Assembly (NCBI GenBank): GCA_029237695.1
Contig: CM055265.1
Location: 84,660,947 to 84,724,946, forward strand
Origin: Conchocele bisecta
Taxonomy: Eukaryota; Mollusca; Bivalvia; Lucinida; Thyasiridae
Direction of reading: 5' to 3'
Length of the DNA: 64,000 nucleotides
The number at the start of each line of letters is the position of its first letter. Position 1 is the stretch's first letter. This document shows positions 43,791-54,031 of the stretch, one piece after another. The translations under genes were made by a program, and so were the position numbers. The notes under the pieces are model-generated. The model saw only the letters and a list, made by a program, of their open reading frames with translations. It did no database searches and was not told where the DNA came from.

Positions 43791-43914
43791 TCTTCCATTA
43801 CTGGCGACCGCACCCTATAATTTTTTCCAGAGGTTAATGATGGCAGCCAATCGCTTCCTGTTTAACCCCTAATCATACATGTTCTCTTCTTTTAAAAAAT
43901 ATGTTGTAGAACCA

Positions 43915-44215
43915 AATGAACATCGTTGAGGTGTGGCCGGGCGCCGGGCACGAGTGAGCGACGCGTGTCGGAGTGTCAGTAGCCGATGCCGTTATTTGGA
44001 CCGGCAGTAAAGCGCCGGCATTGGTCCCCGGTAGCTGTTCGATCACAGCTCTTCACTTCTACACCGACGTATGTGAAGTTGTCATTACTTGCCGGCGGAG
44101 GTGGTTTTCCCCGGGTACTCCGGTTTCCCCACCATTCATCTCACGGAGTAATGCAGTTTAGACCGGAACTGGCCGCCCGCATGACTCTGATTAAACATTA
44201 TTGACTGTAATATAC
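43915..44215. repeat. GC-richer retroelement-like segment
   Basis: Contains GGCCGGGCGCCGGGCACGAG, then GGCGGAGGTGGTTTTCCCCG and CGGGTACTCCGGTTTCCCCA. I recall such 'GGTACTCCGGTTT' tails from the 3' ends of invertebrate LINEs and SINEs; not searched. Confidence 0.4.
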
Positions 44216-45702
44216 ATCGTCTGAAATCAAACTTTGAAATGTTGGACCATGACCGGCGGTATGGTACGTGACCATTTCCTTAACTGGCACACACACTCAC
44301 TAATATATGGGCAATTACTATGCCGCCGTGTATTATCTTCTCTTTTTCTTTCGTCTTCAGACTATGTGAAACACATTGTCATCTAACCAAATAGTAACAG
44401 ATAAAAGCCGCACCTGAACTCGAATAATAGCATATCGTATATAACGATAAGCCGCGAAACGACAGTAGCTGGGCCCGAAAACATATTACATCATACTTTG
44501 CATAACCAAATATCGATCATTCCCTGCCTGATATGTTATGCCCTGACCAACCGTCAACTATCATCATTACATAGGATAACACTGTTACGGCTGAATCTCC
44601 ATATATCACATGCACTCACACTCAGCCTTTTTCACGGTGTTACATACCGGCTTCGTGCGATAGGAGAATGAACTAGCTAGGTTAAATTAACCGCCTCATT
44701 GCCTCCTTCATTTAATGCACATATTTCGACTGTATGGCAGACATTAGTAAATTCGGAAACAAACGGGCCAACGGTCATTGGCCTGCCATTTTTGGGCTCA
44801 AATGCCCGGGTTTGGAAGATCCTCGAGCCAATTCCTACCCTTAAATATAAGATAAAAAAATAAAATAAAAAATAAAAGCTTCTAAAATTTCAGAATGCCA
44901 ATCGGTCCGGACGTAACTGTCGGCCCGAAGGAGCCGGTACGATTAGTGCTACCCCCACCCCCCTGCCTCTCATTTTGTCAAAATATTTTTTTCTTCAAAT
45001 AAACATGGTTTGGCAGCATATAAGAATCGTCTCCTAAGACGATTGTTATGTATCCTGTTGGGGACACGTTACAATCTCGCGTTTTTTTTATTACTGATGC
45101 GGAACACTTTTTGGTCTTCGCTAGTCGCATAATATACAATAAGCTCGGTTTTGTCCGAACACGTCGTACATAATATGCACGTACGGTTGTAATCAATACT
45201 GTGACGTGCGGAGGGTGAATCATAAAAGGTTACAAAGTCATGCCGATCTGACATTTGATACATGCCGACGCGATGTCAACAGACATACATTACGATCAAT
45301 TACTCCATTGTGATGGAACTTTCTGTGTGAGAACAACTGTAGCACGAAAACGTCACGACTCGAGCGGTCCGCCGTCCGCAAATATTAATAACGACGACGT
45401 AACGTACGTCATGTCAAAACAACGTCGCTGCGACAAAGTGACGTCAGATGGGAATCTTTGTTGGTCTAGAAAGATGGTTTATCAGCTGAATACAGCATTG
45501 GTTTATATATCATATTGTTCGAGAGTGATCATATTTTCTAAATATGTTGAAAACTCAAGTTCGCATTTTTGACCCATAAAGGAGATTTTCGCTTGGCGCG
45601 TCACATATTATATTCGTACGTCAACAAGTTTGTAAGCGTTTCTCAAATGACTTTGAAATTTGTGTAAATTTAAAGTTTTCTTTTTTACACACTATCCTTA
45701 GT
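44216..45702. other. No clear gene; A-rich tract and a diverged family K-like hairpin
   Basis: An A-rich stretch at 44844-44880 (AAAAAAATAAAATAAAAAAT) could be a retroposon tail. At about 45003-45060, ACATGGTTTGGCAGCATATA with a TCGTCTCCTAAGACGA hairpin loosely resembles the family K core. The ORF at 45255-45572 has no motif that I recognise. Confidence 0.4.
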
Positions 45703-45735
45703 TACTGTCTGTTTCACGAAACCTGCCCAACTGAG
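45703..45735. mobile_element. Family A terminus (fragment)
   Basis: TTACTGTCTGTTTCACGAAA and CCTGCCCAACTG, immediately diverging afterwards. Confidence 0.7.
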
Positions 45736-45782
45736 CAGTTGTTGCACAAAACTTCTAGGGACTGTATTGGAAAAAATATATG

Positions 45783-45900
45783 TCGGGTTACAAAAGACTG
45801 CCTGCACATCCGCGCAGTATGATCCGGGGCTTCGTTGTTCGCCATTCAGTCATTCAAGAACTGGTACATGTACAATATTAACTACTAGTTCTTACTGTAA
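45783..45900. mobile_element. Family E fragment (copy 11)
   Basis: CTGCACATCCGCGCAGTATG, ATCCGGGGCTTCGTTGTTCG and CCATTCAGTCATTC. Confidence 0.6.
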
Positions 45901-46176
45901 AGGTGAGAAGATAAATGCCGATCGTACTGCCTTACTTTCGTTCAAGAAGGTCTATTTTGTCTTTGTCAGCCAGCGACCAAACTACTAGTATGCCACATTT
46001 CGTCATGGCGTGAGATTATTGTTTACGTTAGCATCAATAACCAAAGTACTGAAAGAACTGAAACTGTATCGCCAGAAACAAAACGTAGGAAAGTCTGCCT
46101 GCCCACACTGATGCTGTCCCTATTGGCATCCTTTATAAAACAATTTTGATCTGGCGTGGGATGCCCTAAACACACC

Positions 46177-46484
46177 TGTAGTTGATTTCATCAACATTGC
46201 AAAGTATGCTTATCTAGCAAAGTATACTTTGAGGGAGTAATCATTTATTTTTCCAGAAATGCATTATTTCATATAGAACGAACCACTGCATATATTTGAT
46301 GAATAAAAGTATGCAGAATTATTATACTGAATTTATTACATTATCACAGCCAAAATGGCTGTGATAATGAAATAAATTCAGTATAATAAAAAATAATGAT
46401 TTTTTCCTAAAATAGAAAATTTCTCCCTTAAAGTATACTTTGCTAGATAAGTATACTTTGCAATGTTGGTGAAATAGGCTACAG
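46177..46484. mobile_element. Family G foldback (copy 3, full length)
   Basis: CTGTAGTTGATTTCATCAAC and inverted GTTGGTGAAATAGGCTACAG. AGTATACTTT palindromes lie on both sides. Central hairpin at about 46321-46388. Confidence 0.9.
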
Positions 46485-47549
46485 ATCACTTAGCCGGTAC
46501 CCAAGTAGAGGACTTAACTTGATCCAACTCTCAGATACACTTTATCGGCGAGACGCCAAACACATGCAGCCAGTTTAATAAAGAGATAGCTTCCGACATC
46601 GGACGGAAAAGGTTTGGCACTTTTATACGTTAGAGTGATGGCTGACGGAAACCTTTAGCCTGGATGTCATTTTGGGAAGTAGTGCCGAAGGTCTGAAATT
46701 CAAGATGGCGTCCAAGATGGCCGTATTTTTTAGCATATGACCGATGATTAAAGATTTTGTTTTCAGTGCTTATCATTTAATTAGATTTAGTTTTCTTGCC
46801 ATACTTATTTACCATAAAGACCACTACGGAATACAATAACAAACTTAAATCTGCTGATGCAATGTGAATGACATATTCAAGGTCACATTGCAAAAATCGG
46901 GAAAATGTTACTATGCTCCCTTATAAACATATAGTTTTTCGCATTTGTTTCATCGAAAATATAATATTTCTTTATACAATTATAACTGTCAATCAATTTG
47001 ACAGTAAGTTACGTAATTACAATATAAAATAATTTCTAAGCCATGACAGGAATCGACATATATGCCATGATGTGCAAATCAAACGTCAACTGAAATGATA
47101 TTACAAAAAGGTCAATACAAAAGAAATGCTCATGTTATTTGTGATATGTCAAGGTCATGTTCAATGTCAAATGTCATCAAATTATCAGTACCAACACCGA
47201 TATTAATTACTAATATTGTGCATCAACAAAGTTGGGTCCCACAGATGCGGCTTTACAGTTTATATGTTGCATAGACTGGACACAACAAAGCTGAAAAAAC
47301 GACACCAGTGGTAAGGTCGTGTTAATGGTTCTCAACATGACATCAACATGTCACAATAACCCCAGATGGGACTCGAAATGTGTTGCCGTTCTGTGACCTA
47401 TTTTGTAACGTAGGACACTGGGTATGTGTTGCTGAATTAGAAAGTACACATGTCTGGCTGTAGCTATCATTATTAAAGAGCTATTTAGCTTATTTGGCTT
47501 ACATGCATAGGTGATAGGTATCCACAAACATTTCAGAAAATCATGAATA
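46485..47549. other. No recognisable feature
   Basis: Contains TTCAAGATGGCGTCCAAGAT near 46700, reminiscent of 3.6 kb, but no definable element or gene. Confidence 0.4.
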
Positions 47550-47814
47550 TAGAGAATAGTAGGTTAGTGCCGTGAATGGGAAAAATATCTGGCAAGGCTC
47601 AGGAAACGGGATGGGCGAGGCTATGCCGAGCACATCCCGTTTCCGTGCCGCGCCATATATTTTTTTCCCATTCACGGCACTAACCTACTATTCTATTTAT
47701 CCCGTCAACACCAACAAATGGCTGTAAAATGCAAAAATGGTATTGACTGGATATCAAAAATGTTTCACGGCACTGTATTTCACGGCACGTACGCACTGTG
47801 TTGACGGGATAAAT
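47550..47814. mobile_element. Family B two-module foldback (copy 5)
   Basis: Complete hairpin plus module ending GTGTTGACGGGATAAA. Very close to the copy at 7.8 kb. Confidence 0.9.
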
Positions 47815-48503
47815 TTTGTTTCTGTTCGTGAATAAAGTCTTATAATTGCATATAAAGTACATATTATGGATGTAGTATACTAAATATATTCAGCTGGAAC
47901 GTACTACAGATCATTTCCAAATAATTGAAATAAAAATTCGCAGTTCAATAACATTCTTGTTAATTGTACACCCACATCTAGCTGTGTTGGTAAGTAATTG
48001 TGACCGTCCGTCCGTCCTTCTGTCCTGACATAGGAACATACATGTAAGGCCAACCGTTCGTCTATAACACGAATTAATGCAGCGTAAATTTCTTAAAGTT
48101 CAGTTTCTATCAGGAAATGTGTTTACATACTTATTCCATTGTTGATGTTACATTATCCTGTAACACATTCATGAATAAGCATATGCCACGGTCACAGACG
48201 GAATTCGGCGTCGGGCAATGTAAGTATACTCCATCACTTACCGACACATTTACTTTTATATGTGATGTTTACCCTTTAACCTTGAGGCATATGGCAATAT
48301 AACGCATTGCAGCTCTCTTTCCCCCGACTTAATATGACATGTTGATATGTTAGCTAGGTACTCACAGACGCATATGCATATGACCGCATGTATGCATAGG
48401 ACGATCACGTGTCCATGACTCGCATTCATCTGACCACACCTCATCTTGCATTTGGTCCCTTAAATGCATTCGTATAATAATAGTGCCACATACTATGCTT
48501 ATT
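47815..48503. other. No recognisable feature
   Basis: Small CCGTCCGTCCGTCC run near 48004. Otherwise nothing supported. Confidence 0.4.
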
Positions 48504-48858
48504 ATAGAAATGAATGGCCTTTTTGTGGAATTTATCGGGGTATAAACTTGGAAAAGTCGCGGGAATACTGGACGAAGGCCGAAAGGCCTCGTCCAGTATT
48601 CCCGCGACTTTTCCAAGTTTATATCCCCGATAAATTCAACAAAAAGGCCATTCATTCCTTATAATTCCAGCATTTGAAATAAATTCATCAAGAAAATGTG
48701 TTTATTTTCAGTTTTCTTAATAATTATTTTAACTGCGCCTCACGGTTACGGAAAGTAGTTTGGCGTGGGAGTTTACTGGGATATAAATTTTGGACAGAGA
48801 CTTGCTACGAGCCAATCAAATGTTAGGGAATAGTGTAAATATTTTTGTGCTGGAATTA
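48504..48858. mobile_element. Family Q two-module element (copy 1)
   Basis: Long hairpin TAGAAATGAATGGCCTTTTT...GAATACTGGACGA / complement (48504-48662). Then a module bounded by ATAATTCCAGCA and TGCTGGAATTAT containing GGAGTTTACTGGGATATAAA and AATCAAATGTTAGGGAATAG. Confidence 0.85.
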
Positions 48859-49009
48859 TTGGTCCATGAAACACACACATACATTCAACGAAGAATTACT
48901 GGTCATTCGGAATCCATGAACAAAATATCAACTAGTCGACATGTTTCTTTGTCCCGGAAACATTTTAATATGGCAACACAGTGAATTTCATTGTCCTAGA
49001 GACATTCTT

Positions 49010-49114
49010 ATGGACAATTGAACTTACTGTATGAATCAGGAATTCAAAATAAGCGGCAGAGCATAGCTTATTTTGAGTTCCTGACAGGTTCATACAGTAA
49101 GTTCAATTGTCCAT
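49010..49114. mobile_element. Family W hairpin
   Basis: ATGGACAATTGAACTTACTG...TATGAATCAGGAATTCAAAATAAG and a near-perfect complement; loop about 13 bp. Confidence 0.9.
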
Positions 49115-49462
49115 TACATGAATTTATATGACTACACTTATAACGGTATTTCGTCGCTATAACATGTTTATATCACCGACATTCATGTCCACTTGTCTCT
49201 GGAATGCATATATGTGACCTCACACTACACATGACCATCAACATATGTTTTCTGTACATTCACATGGTAGCGTGATGTACTGATTTCTCTAGACTACAAG
49301 GTCATGTGTCAGCATAACTCTGATGCGGGTTTAGAAAATGCCATAATATGGCAACACAGTACATTATTTGACATGCAAAGTTGCTATGCCCGCCTAATTA
49401 GTTATTTCGTCTAGTCTTGAAGCATCACTATATGGCAACATACATGAGTATTTGTCCATAAA

Positions 49463-49520
49463 ATACCTTCATGACCATACAGCATGACACATTCCTGAAA
49501 TACGTTTATGTTGCCACTAA

Positions 49521-49556
<36 letters not shown>

Positions 49557-49618
49557 TTAGTGGCAACATAAATGCATTCGTGACCATACAGCATGGCGCA
49601 TTCCTGAAATACATTTAT
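49463..49618. repeat. Direct repeats flanking a hairpin with a (TA)n centre
   Basis: GACCATACAGCATGACACAT...TCCTGAAATACGTTTA occurs on both sides (about 49470 and 49581). Between them TGTTGCCACTAAGTATA and its complement enclose about 35 bp of TA repeat (49522-49556). Confidence 0.85.
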
Positions 49619-49620
49619 AC

Positions 49621-49934
49621 AATGTATACAAATATTTACACAATTCCCTAACATTTGATTGGCCCGTAGCAAGTCTCTGTCCAAAATGTATATCCCAGTA
49701 AACTCCCACGCCGAAATACTTTCTACAGGTGCGCTGTCAGTGCTGTCAATGTAAACAAATGGCTGCCGTCTGTCAAAATAAACACATTTTCTTGATGAAT
49801 TTATTTCAAATGCTGGAATTATAAGGAATGAATGGCCTTTTTGTGGAATTTATCGGGGATATAAACTTGGAAAAGACTTTTCCAAGTTTATACCCCGATA
49901 AATTCCACAAAAAGGCCATTCATTCCTATAATGT
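49621..49934. mobile_element. Family Q two-module element (copy 2, reverse)
   Basis: Module with TTTACACAATTCCCTAACAT and ATCCCAGTAAACTCCCACGC comes first. The hairpin AGGAATGAATGGCCTTTTTG / complement follows, with its centre shortened to GGAAAAGACTTTTCC. Confidence 0.85.
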
Positions 49935-50507
49935 TGTCATATAGTGATGCTTATATTATATATATATATATGTATTAGTGATGCAATTAGGCCATATCAA
50001 TTGATTTGTTTGTGAAGCGTCCGCGTGCGGGTAGGTTTTCAAAGTGATTCTGTGAAAAAAAAATAACGCAATGTGTATGCTATTTTACACTATTTACTGG
50101 TGATGAAAACTGATTGGGGAACTTGTCTTATTTTCTAAAAGTTGCTGAGTGAAATTTAAATTTATGCTATAAACTTCCTCAACCCTGCAAAGGTTGAGTA
50201 AGTTTTTAACATTAATTTACCTTCGTTTGTTTCAATACCTTGTTTGTTTTTAACGGATACGTAGGTAGGTATTTGGTCAACTGGGCGGACGCTTAACATA
50301 GAAACATATACTGTATGGCCTTTGTAAGCTGATAAGTAGTACTAACGCACTTGCCAGGCTATATCATGTTCTACATGTATCACGTTCTACATTGTAGCAT
50401 ATGCACATTGTGCTAGATACTAACTTGGCGAAGCATTGACCTCGATTATCTATATGCTATCTCTGTTCCATGTGTGACTATACGTGGAGACGTGTGGATA
50501 ATGTGGT
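49935..50507. other. No recognisable feature
   Basis: Short (TA)n at about 49955. Otherwise unique-looking. Confidence 0.4.
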
Positions 50508-50620
50508 TTTCGACCAGCGTAGACCCAGATCAGCATGCGCAGGCTCTACAATGTTCGCCATTCAGGCAGTGAAGCGAACGCCATGCTTCTGACAAAGTGT
50601 ACACATTGCGAACGTTGAAA
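50508..50620. mobile_element. Family E fragment (copy 12)
   Basis: TTCGACCAGCGTAGACCCAG, ATCAGCATGCGCAGGCTCTA, GTTCGCCATTCAGGC and GCCATGCTTCTGACAAAG. Confidence 0.7.
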
Positions 50621-50798
50621 TTAACAATACCGTAATCACTAATATATGACTAACAGCAGATTTTGGAAAATCCTTCGAAAATGTGTTAACATAGGTGGAA
50701 ACGCTAGCATTTGGGAACCATGATAATGTGGAAAATAACTTCATAAATCAACATTCGTAGCAACTTGTTTATAGTGTGAAGTTGGTGAATGGGGTCTC

Positions 50799-51163
50799 TA
50801 CGGAGCTCCGCAGGGGACATGGATTTGTTTTTATTAATTCGTTCCCACGAATTAACAATTCGTTCCCTCAATTTAGCAATTCGTTCCCTCGAATTAACAA
50901 TTCGTTCCCACGATATAACAATTCGTTCCCTCGAATTAACAATTCGTTCTCTCAATTTAACAATTCGTTCCCACGATATAACAATTATTTCCCTCGAATT
51001 AACAATTCGTCCCACGATATAACAATTCGTTCACACGAAAAAACAATTCGTTCCAAAAACAATTCGTTCCCGTGGGAACGAATTGTTATTTCGTGGGAAC
51101 GAATTGTTGTTAATTCGAGGGAAAGAATTGTTATATCGTGGGAATGAATAAAAAAGTAAGTCC
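50799..51163. mobile_element. Family L foldback array (L4)
   Basis: Left end TACGGAGCTCCGCAGGGGAC followed by about 10-11 AACAATTCGTTCC units. The right arm has only about three inverted units. The right terminus is degraded (AAGTCCCAGTGTTCGG). Left-arm unit types include CTCAATTT, CTCGAATT and CACGATAT. Confidence 0.85.
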
Positions 51164-51186
51164 CAGTGTTCGGCTGCATTGTGCAC

Positions 51187-51530
51187 TATGAAACCCCAAT
51201 TATACAGTCACGACCCCCATGTCATAAACCCCAATTATACAGTCAAACCCATGTCATAATCCCCAATTATACATTCCAACCCATGTCATAATTCCCCTTT
51301 TCTACAGTCTCACATGTCATCCCCCAATTCTACAGGTCACACATATAATCCCCCAATTCCTACAGTCACACAGTCATAATCCCCAATTCACAGTCACACA
51401 TGTCATAACATTCTACAGTCACACATGTCATAAACCCCAATTCTACGTCACATATAACATTCTACAGTCACACATGTCATAATCCCCAATTATACAGTCA
51501 CACATGTCATAATCACCAATTCTACAGTCA
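51187..51530. repeat. 30-bp minisatellite
   Basis: About 11-12 variable copies of CATAATCCCCAATT(A/C)TACAG followed by TCACACATGT. Many copies have small deletions. Confidence 0.9.
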
Positions 51531-51772
51531 GTGCCACAAGCGAGAGGCGCCTTCCGACTTCTGTATCGAACAACAACGTTTCAACAGTAACACACATCGC
51601 AACATTGACTTCACGCTATTCATTTGTACACTTGTTGAGTTACATGTAAGCGTGACAACTAATGTAAGTTACATGCCCATACGCAGGAATTAATTTAGTG
51701 GGGTGGAGTGCGTTATCGCCGGCGCGAAGGGCTAAACAATGTGTTTGCACATCTACGGACAGACATCGGCAG

Positions 51773-52003
51773 ATTATCCCTTTAAGTAACTTGATATATG
51801 TTAATTTTGCGACCAATCCAATCATCACAAAATGATTTCAGACCAGTCCATTTATGAACATGGGGTGTTTTTGTTCTCAAAATTATGAAAACTACTTGCA
51901 AAAAATGCAGATCCTGATGAGACGGCTCGTCACGAGCCGGCTCATCTGGATCTACACTTTTTGACAATACCATTGTACAGGCCTGTGGTGTTGAAAGGGC
52001 TAA
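51773..52003. mobile_element. Family R foldback (copy 1, ends mutated)
   Basis: TATCCCTTTAAG at left and GTTGAAAGGGCTAA at right are mutated forms of the TTAACCCTTT/AAAGGGTTAA ends of the 62.9-kb copy. Shared interior: GCGACCAATCCAATC, AAAATGATTTCAGACC, TGAACATGGGGTGTTTTTGT and the TCGTCACGAGCCGGCTCATC palindrome. Confidence 0.85.
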
Positions 52004-52238
52004 GGGAGTGCGTACGCACCCGTCACACCCACTCTGCGTACGGGGCTGAAGTTAAAGAACTATATTTTGGTGAATTTGGAACTTTCGTAACGTTCATGCA
52101 ATAAAAGCCACCACTACTGCGCGATTACCAACAGCTATGCATACAAAACGGTCAATACTAAAAATCATGTTTAAATAGTGTTCACGAAAATTCGCACTTC
52201 CTCTAAGGTACAAATTCGCATGGTTTGTCTCCTATCGG

Positions 52239-52245
52239 TATATAA
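52239..52245 (+). promoter_or_regulatory. TATA box of the signal-peptide exon
   Basis: TATATAA lies about 30 bp before an initiator-like CTGGCATTAAC (about 52270) and 82 bp before the ATG. The spacing is what is expected for a TATA-driven RNA polymerase II promoter. Transcription itself is inferred. Confidence 0.6.
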
Positions 52246-52320
52246 TGACATGACCCAGCTATATCTGTCTGGCATTAACCAAACTTTTCCTTTCGTAACT
52301 TTCGCCTGGTTAGTGTCACA

Positions 52321-52405
52321 ATGAAGACACTGTTACTGATAGCGATATGCATCGGATTGACTGTGGGTGCTAGAATATCGAAACGGCGGCAGAAAAGATC
52401 TGGAG
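52321..52405 (+). CDS. First coding exon of a probable secreted peptide or protein
   Basis: The 85-nt coding stretch starts at an ATG with A at -3 (GTCACAATGA). It encodes a textbook signal peptide, MKTLLLIAICIGLTVGA (positive residue, hydrophobic core, small residues before the likely cleavage site). Then come two dibasic clusters (KRR and KR), typical of furin-like processing of propeptides. The frame then meets GGAG|GTATTT, a plausible splice donor splitting a glycine codon (phase 1). Phase-1 introns right after signal or propeptide exons are common in secreted animal proteins. The next exon is not certain. Two acceptor sites that keep the G|GT codon occur at 56280/56281 (frame closes after about 11 codons) and 59510/59511 (86-codon terminal frame). 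I cannot name the protein. Confidence 0.6.
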
Positions 52406-53227
52406 GTATTTAAATATAACATGTTTCAAAATTTGATATGAACTGCCTGCTTATGCCTCGGTCACAAATGGCTTGCGGCGTGTTTGCGGCCGTAAGCCCC
52501 AAAATTCCCATAACCGTACGGTGGCCGCACGATAGAATACGCTAGCCCTACGGCGATCTCAAGGTGTTTTGCTCGCCGCAAGGGCTTACGATTTTTTTAA
52601 GTTGACATTAAACTTGTTTTCAGAAACCGCAAAGCCGTAGGCCGCAACCCCGCCGCATGTATCATCGCAAGGTCACCGTACGGTGGCCGTGAGGTGACAT
52701 TGCGATGGTCGTGAGGTGACCCGCGGTTTTTACCCTTTCTTGGGTGCCTAGAAAATCGTACGGCAGCCCTAAAGTCACTGCACGGCCGCCGTACGATATT
52801 TAGAACATCGCCTTGTGGTTGCCTTGCGGTCGCCGTGAGGGCGCCTCGCGGTTTCCTTGCGGTCACCTCACGGAATTTGATCTCATGACTTGTACGATTG
52901 CCGTTCGGTCGCCTTAACATTTGTGAACACTGCTACCGCAGCCCGCAAAGCCGTAAGATTTGTAAAAATCGCATCTACAAACCGCAGACCGCAGAACCGT
53001 ACGGCGGCAGCATCATATGTGACCTAGGCATTAACGAGAATGCATTTGAGGTTTTGTATTAAAGACATACTGTAGTTAGTATTTCACCACGCTCAAAATG
53101 AAAATGTGTGCAACTGAAAGGTATTTATTGTAATTTGTAGCATCTGCCAGATATAAAAATAATAGATGATCGTGTACAACTATAGAAGTATATGTATGAA
53201 CTAAAATGATGTGTCTCAGAATCAGGC
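52406..53227 (+). other. Start of the putative intron
   Basis: If the donor at 52406 is used, everything downstream to the next exon is intron. Most of this part is the GC-rich family X foldback. Confidence 0.4.
52453..53031. mobile_element. Family X GC-rich foldback (579 bp)
   Basis: Ends ATGCCTCGGTCACAAATGGC and GCATCATATGTGACCTAGGCAT are inverted. The interior is the most CpG-rich part of the window. It repeats motifs such as CCGTACGG, GCCGTGAGGTGACC and CTTGCGGTCGCC in both orientations. No coding sense despite ORFs. Confidence 0.8.
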
Positions 53228-53233
53228 AAAGAT

Positions 53234-53467
53234 TATGAGGGAGAAAATTTCAATTTAAGGATAAATTTGTTAATGTTTATTATACTGAATTAATTACATT
53301 ATCACAGCCATTTTGGCTGTGATAATGTAATACATTCAGTATAATAATTCTGCATACTTTTAATCATCAAATATAAGCAGTCGTTAGTTCTATATGAAAT
53401 AATGCATTTCGGGAAAAATAAATGATTACTCCCTCAAAGTATTGCAATTTTGATGAAATCGGTTACT
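53234..53467. mobile_element. Family G foldback (copy 4, left end lost)
   Basis: GAGGGAGAAAATTTCAATTT, central TTATTATACTGAATTAATTA...CACAGCC hairpin, right part CTCCCTCAAAGTAT and ATTTTGATGAAATCGGTTAC. Confidence 0.85.
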
Positions 53468-53626
53468 GAGACAGGACTGGTCCTTAAGATATAGGTTGTA
53501 GTTAATTGGTTTTAGGAAATAGTTGGCAACCGTAAGTAAAAATGGTGACTGTAATATATGACACCATTTATATTACACACAAGCATTGTTATGTATGTGC
53601 TACTTGGTTACAAATTGTATTCAGTT

Positions 53627-54031
53627 ACAGAGCACCAGATAAGGAATTAGTAATTGAGTATTGTTACTCCATCATTTCTGAAGCAATTGGTTATTTAAAC
53701 ATTTTAATTGAGTAAAATCAAATCACATTACTGTTTACACATCAACAGACAGCTATTATTGAATAGTTTGCTTCGAAATGAAAACATGTCTTGGCATTTC
53801 ATTAGAATTGTCTCCTTTGAGACAATTCTAATGAAATACCAAGATGTGATTTCAATGAAAAATAAGAAAAATATGCTATATTGGTGTTCAGTCTATTGCT
53901 TACTGCAGCATGATAAAGGTACCACAATTGTTCTCATTGCTTTTTCATACTCACTACTTCTGATTTCAATTTTTTTTTTGGCAATTTTAATTGGGTATTT
54001 ACACAAATACGCAGCTTATCTGGAGCACTGA
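53627..54031. mobile_element. Family T foldback (copy 2, full length)
   Basis: CAGAGCACCAGATAAGG at left and GCAGCTTATCTGGAGCACTG at right. Inner hairpin TTTCATTAGAATTGTCTCC / complement (about 53793-53842). About 405 bp. Confidence 0.85.

Noticed and set aside
51187..51530. Possible CRISPR-like array
   Set aside because: The 30-bp units are head to tail with no unique spacers; a minisatellite.
52597..52920. 107-codon minus-strand Arg-rich ORF
   Set aside because: Explained by GC-rich inverted motifs of the family X foldback.
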